From assembly GCA_900473795.1 (NCBI GenBank), contig UCMT01000051.1, forward strand, positions 20,681-84,680: a DNA stretch of 64,000 nt. Reading direction: 5' to 3'. Positions 16,705-25,763 of this stretch are shown piece after piece (the stretch's first letter is position 1; each line of letters opens with the position of its first letter). The notes below the pieces were generated by a model that was not told the origin of the DNA, did not search any database, and saw only the letters and a list, made by a program, of their open reading frames with translations. This DNA comes from Hyphomicrobiales bacterium (GTDB lineage Bacteria > Pseudomonadota > Alphaproteobacteria > Rhizobiales > Rhizobiaceae). A program made the position numbers and the translations under genes.

Positions 16705-18603
16705 CTAGCTTGTGACCATGTCGAGGGGGGTCATCCCCGCCCGCGCCTTGTCGAGACGGGCCTGCGCATGGGGATGGACAAGGAAGGCGGGGCGGATGAC
16801 AGGCATTTTGAGCAAGCCACGCAGGCTGAGTTCCTGCATCACCCGGAAATGCGACGCGGAAATCTTGCCCATCCAGAACGGATCGAGCGCGCCGCCCGCT
16901 TTCAGGTGATCAAGCAGCTCCAGGAGGCCGCGCAGATAGATGGCATCCTTGGCGAGCCCCCCACCGCGGTAAAGCCGCAGGGCCACATTGAACGCCGTAG
17001 CGGGACCGAACCCGTGCTCGCCGACAAGCATGTCGTAGGTTTCGGCAAACGGCCGCCCTTCGAGCATTGCCGCGCAAGCGACAACGCGAGCCGCGACGAG
17101 GCGCAAACGCGCGATCGTCATGCCACCGGCCATGTATTCGGAAAAGACCGCAAGGCCCTCCTGCATGCCCTCGTAGCCGGCGAGACCCGAGCGGAAAAGC
17201 CGCAGGCCTTGCGCCGACCCGTTGAAATACGTGAGCAGGTGTACCCCGATTTCGTGGCTAAGCAGCGCATCGACGCGGCTGGTTGGCACACGGGTGGTCC
17301 GGGAAATGAGCAGACGGCCATCCGACACCAGCAGGCCGGGCGGCAGGTCGTCGCGCAATTCGATCTCTGCCGTGAACCCCTCATATTGCCGCTGATAGCT
17401 GACGATCATCGCACGCGCGGCGATTTCGACATCGTGGCAATCGGCGATCTCGTTGCCGGCTTCACCGTCGTCGCCGTCATGGGCGGCTTTCTCCGTTTTA
17501 ACCAGGATTTCGGCTGCGCTGCGGTACAAAGTCGCCTCGACGGGACCGTAGAGAGCGCGGCTGTACTCGACGAAGCGGCTGGTCTCGCGCGCCGTGATCA
17601 GCGAGAGCTGCAGATCAAGCTCCTGCTGCTTCTCGCGGTAGAGATGGTAGAGAACCGGATCCTCGAAGCGGTCGAAGGCGACCGAGAAGAGCTTGCGCTT
17701 TTCGACCTCGACCTGCACGGACAGCGGCCGATAGAGAAACCGCGGAGCGCGCTTGAAGTTGCTTGCCTTGAACTCCCGCCAGGCGGCGTCGGCATTGATC
17801 GGCGTGACAGCGAGCAGAAAGTCGAAGCTCGCTGCGACTTCGTCGATACTGCGGTCGGCCCGGCTCACCGCATCGACAAAGGCTTTTCGGCCAAGGGCGC
17901 GGTGGGTGCTGATCTTCAGGCTCTGCGTCGCAGCGACAAAGGCGGCGAAAGCCTTCAGACCGGCGTCGAAGATGTTGGCGATCAGGCGTTCACGCAAATC
18001 GAAATAGATCTTGCCCGATTCCGGCTGCCGGTAGATCGGCGCAAATCGCACCGCGACCAGCGAAAATCCCGTTCGCTGCGCCAGCGTCGCGGCCTGGAAG
18101 TCGGTCTCCAGAGCAAATCGCTCGACATGGGGGGTGCGGAACTTGACTTGCCGGATATCGACCCCCTCCGCCAATGCCGTCTCGGCCTCCTCGGCGGCCG
18201 GCTCGCCGGTGGTGGCAATCCTGACCTCGAAAGGCGGCAGATAGGGTGAATCGTCGGTGAGCAACGTATCATGTTCCAGCTCATCGACGTCCAGCAGCAT
18301 GAAGGCGCCGAACCGCTCTTTGAGAATGCCGCCGACCGCCGCAACGATCGGCAGAGCTTCCTCCAGATTGTTGGCGATCAGATAGGAGGCATTGGCGGCG
18401 ACGACGTCGCGGGCTGCGATGTCTTGGCGCCCCCTGATCAGGAAGAGCGACAGGAAGGGCAGCGGCCGGTCGATATGCAGACGGCCGCCGTGCTCGAAAT
18501 CCTTGCGCACCGCCTTGTCGGCGCGGATGCAGGCGAGGATCTCCTCCAGCCATTCGGGATAGACGGCGGGCCTGTCACGGTCCTTGCGGTGTGTGCGGGT
18601 CAT
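16705..18603 (-). CDS. QEGLA-motif (DUF1704) protein, probable zinc metallo-carboxypeptidase
   Basis: Databases name this 632-residue family 'flavohemoglobin expression-modulating QEGLA motif protein'. The C-terminal half carries a HExxxH site (LLSHEIGVHLLTYFNG, about residue 445) and 30 residues later GMQEGLAVFSEYMAGG, whose Glu can be the third zinc ligand. The same layout, HExxxH plus xEGLA, marks the eukaryotic tubulin detyrosinase MATCAP, which shares this Pfam domain. The N-terminal 380 residues resemble none I can name. Its start codon overlaps the amidohydrolase stop (ATGA) and the ATP-grasp gene follows after eight bases. I infer removal of a C-terminal residue from a peptide or protein; no substrate is known. 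Confidence 0.8.
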   Translation of the reverse strand: MTRTHRKDRDRPAVYPEWLEEILACIRADKAVRKDFEHGGRLHIDRPLPFLSLFLIRGRQDIAARDVVAANASYLIANNLEEALPIVAAVGGILKERFGAFMLLDVDELEHDTLLTDDSPYLPPFEVRIATTGEPAAEEAETALAEGVDIRQVKFRTPHVERFALETDFQAATLAQRTGFSLVAVRFAPIYRQPESGKIYFDLRERLIANIFDAGLKAFAAFVAATQSLKISTHRALGRKAFVDAVSRADRSIDEVAASFDFLLAVTPINADAAWREFKASNFKRAPRFLYRPLSVQVEVEKRKLFSVAFDRFEDPVLYHLYREKQQELDLQLSLITARETSRFVEYSRALYGPVEATLYRSAAEILVKTEKAAHDGDDGEAGNEIADCHDVEIAARAMIVSYQRQYEGFTAEIELRDDLPPGLLVSDGRLLISRTTRVPTSRVDALLSHEIGVHLLTYFNGSAQGLRLFRSGLAGYEGMQEGLAVFSEYMAGGMTIARLRLVAARVVACAAMLEGRPFAETYDMLVGEHGFGPATAFNVALRLYRGGGLAKDAIYLRGLLELLDHLKAGGALDPFWMGKISASHFRVMQELSLRGLLKMPVIRPAFLVHPHAQARLDKARAGMTPLDMVTS

Positions 18604-19418
18604 AATCGCCCCCGCAGCGTTTGTTCGAGCACCGGCATCGAAAGCCGGATCATCTGTCGCATCGCCTGCAACGCCTCGATATCCGGCTCACCGGTCCATT
18701 CGTCCATGAAGACCTTCTTGAACTCGATGGCGATGGCACAGCCGGTTTCGGGGAAGCGCTCATGGATGAAGCGCGTCTGTTCGCCCCTGCCCTGGAACGC
18801 GATGTTTTCCCGCACGTCCATCCGCTCACCACGGAATTCGAAGCTGCGCAACTGTTCCATGAACCGGTCGAGGACCAGAGCCCAGCGGGCGCGGTCCATC
18901 GAGGAGGTGCCGATATTGATTTGCGGCGCCTTGTCGACGGCCATCTCGGGTGCGTCGGCGCCGTTGCGGCGGTGGTTGTAACTGTGAATGTCAAGGAGGA
19001 CGAAGGCGCCGTGGTGCTGTTCCATCCCACGCAGATAGGCCTCCAGCATGGCATAGTAGGCGTCGTGAACCTGCAGCGAGGCCGCGATGGCCGTCTCAGG
19101 CAGCGGGTCCGTCCAGACTTTCAACCCCCAGGCCTGTTCGGGCCGGAAATAGATTGCGCCGTCGCGGGCACGGTTGATGTCGACCTCGAAGCGCGAGCGG
19201 TGGAAGACGATGCGGTTGGGAAGGTCTCGGATGAAGAATTCCGTGAAGGGATCCTCTTCGCGCAACCGCTCGTCGCTGTCGAGCATTATCAGGTCTTTAA
19301 GATCACTGCGCAGATGATGTCCGTTGTGAATGGCCGTGCCGACGACCGGCGAGGCGCCGCGATGCGCCGACCACCAGCCCAGCGGATCGGATTCTGCGAT
19401 TTCCTGGAGAGAGGGCAT
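18600..19418 (-). CDS. N-formylglutamate amidohydrolase-like protein
   Basis: The protein is about 272 residues from ATG 19418 and belongs to the N-formylglutamate amidohydrolase (FGase/HutG-like) group of zinc hydrolases. Visible features are a metal-binding DIHSYNHRRNG segment (about 145), FEVDINRARDG, and ETGCAIAIEFKKVFMDEWTG near the C-terminus with a likely catalytic Glu. An upstream in-frame ATG at 19478 is possible, but the extra 20 residues look non-conserved. It is first in the operon and overlaps the QEGLA gene by four bases. No histidine-degradation (hut) genes are near, so hydrolysis of an N-acyl-glutamyl or peptide substrate made by the neighbouring ligase is more likely than histidine catabolism. 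Confidence 0.78.
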   Translation of the reverse strand: MPSLQEIAESDPLGWWSAHRGASPVVGTAIHNGHHLRSDLKDLIMLDSDERLREEDPFTEFFIRDLPNRIVFHRSRFEVDINRARDGAIYFRPEQAWGLKVWTDPLPETAIAASLQVHDAYYAMLEAYLRGMEQHHGAFVLLDIHSYNHRRNGADAPEMAVDKAPQINIGTSSMDRARWALVLDRFMEQLRSFEFRGERMDVRENIAFQGRGEQTRFIHERFPETGCAIAIEFKKVFMDEWTGEPDIEALQAMRQMIRLSMPVLEQTLRGRL

Positions 19419-19584
19419 ACCGTCTTCTCGTTGACTGCCAGCGGCGAGAAAAAATCGCCTCACGGCGCTCTTTTTCAATCAACGAGTAAATGGAGGGGAA
19501 CTGTGTTTTGTTCCATCGAACGCTTCGTGCCGGCTGTTCACCCGGCCGGTGTGCGCTGGAACCTGACGGAAATTTTCGCTGTGG

Positions 19585-20259
19585 CTATGGTGCGGAAAGC
19601 GTCGCGGCAGGTGGGCGGGACGAAGCGATCGCTGCCTCGCAGGCACGCAAGAAGCGCATCGAGGGGCCTTCGCTGCCGGTGGCGAGCTTGCTCACTTGCG
19701 CGCCCTCCATCAGCATCGAGAGTGTGTCGGAAAGGAGTTCGGGTTCACTGACACCCGCCTCTCGGCAAAGCGCTTCCAGCCGGCGGCGCTGGGTAAGTTT
19801 AAAGGTCTCGATCACGGCATGGGCCGGATGGCCCTGTTCCTTGAGTTCGACGGCGGCGTTGGCGAGATCGCAGCCATACTGGTTATCGGCAAGACACTGG
19901 GCTCGGGCTTTGACCCAGCCGTGCAGACGCGCCAACGGGTCGTTCGGGTGTTGCACTTCCAGTTCTTCCCAGAAGGTGGAGGCTTGTTCGGACTTGAACC
20001 TGAGGGTTTCGCAGACCAGGTCGTCCTTTGAGCCGAAATGACGGTAGAGCGTCATCTTGTTGGTCTCGGCGGCTTCGGCGATGGCATCGACGCCGATACC
20101 GCGGATGCCATGCTGTCGGAAAAGCTCGCAAGCCGTTGAAACGATACGATCTCGCGGAGCCCCGCGGACCTGCGGACAATCATTTTTTTCCGGCCTTATA
20201 TCTGCCGGTTTCCCGCTCGATACGGATTTCGAATTTTTACTGACGAGGCTTCTTGACAT
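19585..20259 (-). CDS. TetR/AcrR-family transcriptional regulator
   Basis: The 224-residue repressor-type protein has a TetR helix-turn-helix at about residues 38-85: IVSTACELFRQHGIRGIGVD followed by AIAEAAETNKMTLYRHFGSK. The N-terminal 30 residues are an unstructured basic tail. The C-terminal domain (KARAQCLADNQYGCDLANAA onward) should bind an unknown ligand. Two operator-like palindromes lie directly upstream of its start, in the gap shared with the divergent small gene at 20389, so self-control and control of that gene are likely. It is separated from the amidohydrolase operon by 166 bases and reads the same way, so regulation of that operon is possible but unproven. Confidence 0.88.
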   Translation of the reverse strand: MSRSLVSKNSKSVSSGKPADIRPEKNDCPQVRGAPRDRIVSTACELFRQHGIRGIGVDAIAEAAETNKMTLYRHFGSKDDLVCETLRFKSEQASTFWEELEVQHPNDPLARLHGWVKARAQCLADNQYGCDLANAAVELKEQGHPAHAVIETFKLTQRRRLEALCREAGVSEPELLSDTLSMLMEGAQVSKLATGSEGPSMRFLRACEAAIASSRPPAATLSAP

Positions 20260-20263
20260 AGGT

Positions 20264-20304
20264 GTGACCGGTCGGTAACTATACGGATGTTACTTACTGG
20301 TAAC
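20264..20304. promoter_or_regulatory. Pair of operator-like palindromes upstream of the TetR gene
   Basis: GTGACCGGTCGGTAAC (20264-20279) and GTTACTTACTGGTAAC (20289-20304) share the pattern GTnAC-6-GTAAC with their centres 25 bases apart. A TTGACA box at 20254-20259 on the plus strand suggests that they overlap the promoter of the small gene at 20389. Confidence 0.55.
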
Positions 20305-20388
20305 ACCCTAAAATTCTACTGTCAAGTTCAAGACCCCGGCCGGGATCCGCCCGCCGGAAAAGACGATGAACCCGAAGGAAATACCCCG

Positions 20389-20652
20389 ATGCACCAGGCA
20401 AACAGCGATCTGACCATCACTGAGGTTTTGACCGACCCGATGATCCGCGCCGTCATGCGTGCGGATGGCGTCACCACAAACGAGATGAAAACGCTCCTCT
20501 ACTCCGCTGCCAGCGCGCTTCGCCAGACGCAGCCCGGAACCGCGAGCGCCAAGAAGCATACGGCCAACCTTCTTGCCGCGCCGAAGCGCCGGCTGCTGTC
20601 GATGGTGCACCCGCTTGCCTCACGCTCGGACGTCCTGCGCATGAGCGCGTAA
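20389..20652 (+). CDS. Small conserved-looking protein of unknown function
   Basis: The 87-residue protein starts at ATG 20389 with AAGGA upstream. It reads ITEVLTDPMIRAVMRADGV, then TTNEMKTLLYSAASALRQ and a basic C-terminus (APKRRLLSMVHPLASRSD). It is mostly helical and has no signal peptide or membrane segment. I do not recognise a named family. It is divergent from the TetR gene across two operator-like palindromes and is followed by a strong terminator, so it is probably a single-gene unit under TetR control. Confidence 0.6.
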   Translation: MHQANSDLTITEVLTDPMIRAVMRADGVTTNEMKTLLYSAASALRQTQPGTASAKKHTANLLAAPKRRLLSMVHPLASRSDVLRMSA

Positions 20653-20697
20653 CGACACCCTATCCTCCCGGCGCATCCTTAAAAAGAATGCGCAACT

Positions 20698-20735
20698 CAA
20701 CCCAGCCGGACGCCTCCACCGGCTGGGTTTTTGTT
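20698..20735 (+). terminator. Strong Rho-independent terminator
   Basis: AACCCAGCCGG, loop acgcctcca, CCGGCTGGGTT is followed by a T-rich tail. It ends the small gene at 20389 and may serve the convergent chemotaxis receptor as well. Confidence 0.9.
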
Positions 20736-20750
20736 TTCGCGGCTTCGGGC

Positions 20751-22571
20751 TTATGCCGCGTGGCGGCGATCGGCATTGCCGCGGTTGATCACCTCCAGTG
20801 TGAAGCGTGCAATCAATGCGCGCAAATTGTCGCTCTCCTTGGCCAGCGCCGCCCCCGCTGCATTGGTCTCCTCGACCATGGCGGCATTCTTCTGGGTGAC
20901 CTGGTCCATCTCGTTGACGGCGGCGTTGACCTCGGCAAGACCCGTCGACTGCTCGCGGGTCGACGTGGCGATGGCATCCATATGCTGGTTGATCGTCACG
21001 ACATAGGCCTCGATGGTCTTCAGCACATCGCCGGTCTCACTGACCAGCTTGACGCCGTTTTCAACCTCGGCCGTCGAGTTGCGGATCAGGTCCTTGATCT
21101 CCCTGGCGGCCTTGGCAGATCTTTGCGCCAGCTCACGCACTTCCTGCGCGACGACGGCAAAGCCTCGGCCGGCATCCCCTGCCCGCGCAGCCTCGACACC
21201 GGCATTCAGCGCCAGCAGGTTCGTCTGGAAGGCGATTTCATCAATAACGCCGATGATGTTGGAGATCTGGTTCGACGACTGCTCGATGCGGCCCATGGCG
21301 GTGACGGCATTGGTCACGACCAGGCCGGACTGCGATGCGCTGGCATTTGCCTTCGCCACGATACTGCGTGCCTCCTCGGTACGCCGAGACGAACTGGTGA
21401 TATTCGCGGTGATCTCATCGAGCGCTGCAGCGGTCTCTTCCAGCGAGGCAGCCTGCTGCTCGGTGCGGCGCGACAGGTCGTTGGCGCTGTGGCTGACGTC
21501 GCGCGACCCGTTGTCGATCAGGTCGGCAGCGTGGGCAACCGAAGACAATGTCTTCTGCAACTGGCCGACGGCAGCATTCAGGTCGTGGCGCAACGCCTCA
21601 AAATCCGGTGCAAAGGGTTCGGTCAACTGGAACGACAGATCGCCGGCGGCAAGCCGCTTCAGGCCGGTGGCAAGTCCGGACGTCGCCTGCAGCAGGCGGC
21701 CTCGCGCGGCGTCTTCGGCTTCAGCCGTCAGGCGTTCGCGGTCAGCCTCGGCCTGTCGCCGGCTTTCCTCGGCCTCGGGTTCAAGGCGCCTGTTGGAAAT
21801 CGCAGCTTGGCGAAACACCTCCACGGCACCGGCCATGGAGCCGATCTCATCGGCGCGCTCGGCATAGGGAATGGCCGTGTCGGTATCGCCTTCCGCCAGA
21901 TCGATCATCGACCGGGTGATGATGCCGATCGGCCGTGCGATGCCCCGCAGGGCGAAGAAGGTCGATATCGCGATGAGAGCCGCGACTGCGCCGATAATCG
22001 CATAGGCGAAGGTTGTTGCAGTTGCATGGGTATCCTGCGTCAACTGAACGGCCTTGCCGACATCCTCGAAATTCAATGCGACCAGTTCGTCGATCGCCTG
22101 GAGGGCGGGGTCGGAGATCGCGCTCATGTCGGCCAGCGCCTTGGCGGCGCCGTCATACATGCCCATTTTGGACAGGTTCATCATGCCCTCGCCGGCCTTG
22201 ATATAGGTTTCGACCCCGTCGGTCGTCCGCTTCAGGATTTCCCGCTCCCTGTCCGAACCGGCAAGTGCTGCATAACCTGCCGTTACTGCTCTGATATCGT
22301 CCTGCGATTTCTTGATCGCCTCTTCCGCAGCCGTCGTCGCTTGTGGGGTTGCTGCCGTAATATGCGTCAGATAGCCGATCTTCATTTCCAGCATCTTCGC
22401 CTTGATGTCTTTTGCAGCCAGCATGCCCGGCAGCGTTTCCGCGGTGATGCGATGCGTCGTTTGCTGAATGCGCGACAGGGAATCAAGCGAGATCCAGGCA
22501 AAGCCCGCCGTGATGAGGGCAATTGCCGAGAAGATGGCAACAAGCGACGTTCTGATAGAGGGTCGGGACAT
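20751..22571 (-). CDS. Methyl-accepting chemotaxis protein
   Basis: The 606-residue receptor has TM1 at about 10-28, a periplasmic four-helix-type sensor, TM2 at about 187-208, a HAMP domain after it, and a cytoplasmic signalling domain. The hairpin tip is intact ([20 protein letters not shown] then [15 protein letters not shown]). ATG 22571 is chosen because GGAGC lies upstream and TM1 follows; an in-frame start at 22643 is unlikely. A second HAMP-like stretch appears around [20 protein letters not shown]. No CheR/CheB-binding pentapeptide is visible at the C-terminus, and no other che gene is near, so it is an orphan receptor with unknown ligand. Confidence 0.93.
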   Translation of the reverse strand: MSRPSIRTSLVAIFSAIALITAGFAWISLDSLSRIQQTTHRITAETLPGMLAAKDIKAKMLEMKIGYLTHITAATPQATTAAEEAIKKSQDDIRAVTAGYAALAGSDREREILKRTTDGVETYIKAGEGMMNLSKMGMYDGAAKALADMSAISDPALQAIDELVALNFEDVGKAVQLTQDTHATATTFAYAIIGAVAALIAISTFFALRGIARPIGIITRSMIDLAEGDTDTAIPYAERADEIGSMAGAVEVFRQAAISNRRLEPEAEESRRQAEADRERLTAEAEDAARGRLLQATSGLATGLKRLAAGDLSFQLTEPFAPDFEALRHDLNAAVGQLQKTLSSVAHAADLIDNGSRDVSHSANDLSRRTEQQAASLEETAAALDEITANITSSSRRTEEARSIVAKANASASQSGLVVTNAVTAMGRIEQSSNQISNIIGVIDEIAFQTNLLALNAGVEAARAGDAGRGFAVVAQEVRELAQRSAKAAREIKDLIRNSTAEVENGVKLVSETGDVLKTIEAYVVTINQHMDAIATSTREQSTGLAEVNAAVNEMDQVTQKNAAMVEETNAAGAALAKESDNLRALIARFTLEVINRGNADRRHAA

Positions 22572-22945
22572 GCACGGGGCTCCATAATCGGTACGATCCT
22601 TCCCGTCGCAGACGGTGAAGGGACAACCCGGAGCAGGCCTCATGACTGGCGGGATCGATCGGCCGGATTCATTCCGGCAGCGCGCTCACTTTCACCGGCT
22701 ATATTAGCTTCAAACGATTAAAATAGAGTAAGTTTCGAGCGTATGCTCAATATGATGGCAAAAGCTCACATGGTATGTATCCTCGCCGCCTGTCGCAAAA
22801 GTCCCTGGTTCCGCGTCATCTGCGCAACCCCGTTTGCTTCAGCTTTGCTGCCAGCGGTCTCGTCGATCATCTCCAGACAGCCGCAATGGCATCGCTGTCG
22901 GACCTGCTGTAGACTAGGATCGCCGCATTCCGAGAAAGTCCGGAC
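22572..22945. other. Divergent intergenic region
   Basis: The gap separates the chemotaxis receptor and the adenylate cyclase genes. Bases 22690-22760 are AT-rich and probably hold the receptor promoter. No coding frame or strong hairpin is evident. Confidence 0.5.
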
Positions 22946-25168
22946 ATGGAGCGCCACCTCGCAGCAATCCTCATCGCCGATGTCGTTGGTTATAGCCGCT
23001 TGAGCGAGATCGACGAGGAGGGAACGCGCTTTCGCTTCCAGCGCGACATGAAGGAGATCTTCGAGCCGCAGATCGCAGAACACAGTGGCCGTCTGGTCAA
23101 GACCATGGGCGACGGCCTGCTGGTCGAGTTCCACAGTGTCGTTGACGCCTTGCGCTGTGCCGTGGACGCGCAGCAGCAGAAGGCGAAACAGAACGCTGCC
23201 CTTCCAACCGGTGAGCGGCTCGAATTCCGGATCGGCGTCAATCTCGGGGACATCATCGTCGAAGGTGAGGACATTCATGGCGACAGCGTCAACATCGCGG
23301 ACCGGATACAGACGCTCGCCAGGCCGGGTGGCATCGCCATTTCCGGGGCGGCCTACGACCAGGTGAAATCGAAGCTCTCGGTCGGCTACGTGTCGCTCGG
23401 CGAACAGAAGGTCAAGAGTATCGGCGAACCGGTTCGCGCCTACCATGTCGTGCTTGATCCGGCCGCGGCAGGCAGCAGGGCTTTTTTCGTCCGGAAAAGC
23501 CAGAGCCGCTGGCGCATTCCGACCGCGATTGCGGCAGTCATTGTCCTTTTATTGACGGGTGCAGCCTTGTGGTGGCAGCCATGGGTGCTGATCCAGACGC
23601 CGTCGCCGATCAATCGGTTCGCCTATCCGCTGCCGGACAAGCCGTCGGTTGCGGTGCTGCCCTTCATCAACGTCAGCGGCGACAAGGAACACGACCATCT
23701 GGCCGAAGGCTTGACCGATGATCTCATCACGGAATTGTCGAAGGTTTCCGGACTATTCGTGATCGCCCGACATTCGGTTTTCGCGATCGCGAACACGCCC
23801 GCCAAAGTTCAGGACGTCGCAGCGGAACTCGGCGTGCACTATGTGCTGGAGGGCAGTTTGCAACGCGCAGGGTCAAGACTGCGGATCAACGTCAAGCTGA
23901 TTGACGCCGTGACCGGCCTTTCCCTCTGGGCCGAGCGCTATGACCGCCAATATGCCGACCTCTTCGCGGTACAGGACGACGTCATATCCAAGATCATCTC
24001 GGCTTTGGCCGTCAAGCTGAGCGAAGGAGAGCGAGACCAGCTGGCGCGGATTCCGACCAACAATCTGGAAGCCTATGACTACTATCTGAGGGCGGAGCAG
24101 GAGGGCGTCACCTACAGCGATGTCGAGACCTATCGTCGGACGCTATCCTTTTACCAGAAGGCGATCGACCTTGATCCCGCATTTGCCAATGCGCATGCGG
24201 GAATCGCCCGTGTGGCCGTCGATGTCTGGCGCAATGACTACACGTTTCTCTGGTCGGCGGCGGTGGCCCGCAAGATAGCCTACGATGCTGCGGGGCAGGC
24301 TCTGAAGCTCGATCCCAACAACGCGCGCGCACACACTGTCCTTGCCCTGTTGCAGCTTGTCGACGGGCGCGATGCGGAGGCGATGGACTCGGCAAACAGG
24401 GCCGTTGCCGCCCAGCCAAACGATGCGGAAGCATTCGGGAACCTGGCCCTGATCCTGGCGCATACAGGCCATCATGACCAGGCGATTACCGAGATGGAGA
24501 AAGCCCTGCGGCTTGATCCGTCGCCGCCGCCGAGTTTTCAGTTGCTGGCCGGCATCGTTTTTTATACCGCACGCGGAAACGACAGGAGCATTCCGCTGAT
24601 AGAGGCCGCGAAGGCCGCCCTGCCGGACGCCGAGCCGGTGCACGAATATCTGGCCGCGGCCTATACGGTGCGGGGCGACCGGGTGCGCGGGGCCGAGGAG
24701 GCGGCAAGGCTCCTGCAGTTGTTTCCGGACACCAATCTTACCTATTACAGCTACCTCTATGACTACTGGCGCGAGGATGATCTCCAGTATCATCTGACCG
24801 GCCTGCGGGCAGCCGGCATTCCCGAATGGCCGTTCGGCTTTGAAGGAAAAGAGACCGATCGGGTCGCCGGGGCGGCGTTGCGCAATCTCATCGACGACAA
24901 AACATGGGTCGGCAAACACAGGAACGGCACCGACTTCATCCAGCATTTCGACAAGACCGGAAACACCGCCTATCGCAGCGCCAATACAAGCATCACCGGG
25001 GTCGTGGAAATTAAGGACGATCGCCTGTGCGAAACGTTCGGCGGCTCGTTCCTTGATCGTATGGTCTGCGGCTACGTCTACCGAAACACGACCACGCAGA
25101 ACCCCGCGGCGCAATACATCCACGTCACGCCGCAAGCCCTGAAGTTCTTTTCGCTTTCGCCCTCATGA
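22946..25168 (+). CDS. Class III adenylate cyclase with TolB-like and TPR domains
   Basis: The N-terminal cyclase domain (residues 1-175) has the first metal Asp in ILIADVVGYSRLSE, the second in TMGDGLLVEF with a substrate-selecting Lys just before (LVKTMGDG), and GDSVNIADRIQTLA with the adenine-selecting Asp and the transition-state Asn and Arg. All catalytic residues are therefore present. One membrane segment follows (about 192-212). Then comes a TolB-like domain (SVAVLPFINVSGDKEHDHLA onward) and several TPR repeats (about 390-600). In rhizobia this multi-copy architecture makes cAMP in response to unknown cues. Here it is a single gene, 740 residues, with no adjacent Crp-type regulator. 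Confidence 0.88.
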   Translation: MERHLAAILIADVVGYSRLSEIDEEGTRFRFQRDMKEIFEPQIAEHSGRLVKTMGDGLLVEFHSVVDALRCAVDAQQQKAKQNAALPTGERLEFRIGVNLGDIIVEGEDIHGDSVNIADRIQTLARPGGIAISGAAYDQVKSKLSVGYVSLGEQKVKSIGEPVRAYHVVLDPAAAGSRAFFVRKSQSRWRIPTAIAAVIVLLLTGAALWWQPWVLIQTPSPINRFAYPLPDKPSVAVLPFINVSGDKEHDHLAEGLTDDLITELSKVSGLFVIARHSVFAIANTPAKVQDVAAELGVHYVLEGSLQRAGSRLRINVKLIDAVTGLSLWAERYDRQYADLFAVQDDVISKIISALAVKLSEGERDQLARIPTNNLEAYDYYLRAEQEGVTYSDVETYRRTLSFYQKAIDLDPAFANAHAGIARVAVDVWRNDYTFLWSAAVARKIAYDAAGQALKLDPNNARAHTVLALLQLVDGRDAEAMDSANRAVAAQPNDAEAFGNLALILAHTGHHDQAITEMEKALRLDPSPPPSFQLLAGIVFYTARGNDRSIPLIEAAKAALPDAEPVHEYLAAAYTVRGDRVRGAEEAARLLQLFPDTNLTYYSYLYDYWREDDLQYHLTGLRAAGIPEWPFGFEGKETDRVAGAALRNLIDDKTWVGKHRNGTDFIQHFDKTGNTAYRSANTSITGVVEIKDDRLCETFGGSFLDRMVCGYVYRNTTTQNPAAQYIHVTPQALKFFSLSPS

Positions 25169-25192
25169 AGCAATGAGCGAGCGCCTGCCAGA

Positions 25193-25717
25193 TCACCTGG
25201 CGGTGTTCTTTCGCCAGTCCGTATGCAGCTTTTCCGAAACAAGCGTGTGCTGTACGTCGGACCAATGCTTTTGCGAATTGACGACCTTGGTCGGAGTCTT
25301 TGCAAAGCCGTCCGCAGCGCCCGGATCATAGTTGATGTAGAGCTTGCCCTCGATGATCCGCCATGCCTTTGGATCGATATTGGTGGTGACGGTTCCCAGC
25401 GACACCCCGTCAGCGCAATAGCCGCCATACTGCGGCGCGTACTTGGCCGGCTCCTTTATGAAAAGGTCGCGATTTTCCGCACTGGCAAAATGCCATGTGG
25501 CGCCCAGCCAGCGATGGCTATACTTCGCGGATCCCTCCACGGCCTCGTTCTGAGTAAAATAGGCCACGGGATCATAGCCCTTGATCGCGACGTCGCCGAA
25601 ATAACCGGTATTGACGAAATCTTCGGCCAATGAAGGCTGCGCAAAGAGCAACAGGAACACGGTAAACCCGAGAGCGCCGGTGCTCCTGTACCAGCGGTTT
25701 CGTTTGTGATCAGACAT
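25193..25717 (-). CDS. Secreted YHS-domain protein
   Basis: A signal peptide (about 1-31, ending in PSLAED) directs the 174-residue protein to the periplasm. The YHS core follows: VAIKGYDPVAYFTQNEAVEG, KYSHRWLGATWHFAS, and KYAPQYGGYCADGVSLG with the conserved Cys near residue 100. YHS domains are proposed metal-binding modules. A C-terminal extension (SQKHWSDVQHTLVSEKLHTD) is typical of the proteobacterial subfamily. The gene converges on the cyclase gene with 24 bases between them. The ankyrin gene lies upstream on the same strand with a 46-base gap, so the two may be co-transcribed. Function is unknown. Confidence 0.8.
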   Translation of the reverse strand: MSDHKRNRWYRSTGALGFTVFLLLFAQPSLAEDFVNTGYFGDVAIKGYDPVAYFTQNEAVEGSAKYSHRWLGATWHFASAENRDLFIKEPAKYAPQYGGYCADGVSLGTVTTNIDPKAWRIIEGKLYINYDPGAADGFAKTPTKVVNSQKHWSDVQHTLVSEKLHTDWRKNTAR

Positions 25718-25763
25718 AACACACTCCGTTTTTACGGGCGCGGCTTGGTGCTGCGACGAGAAG

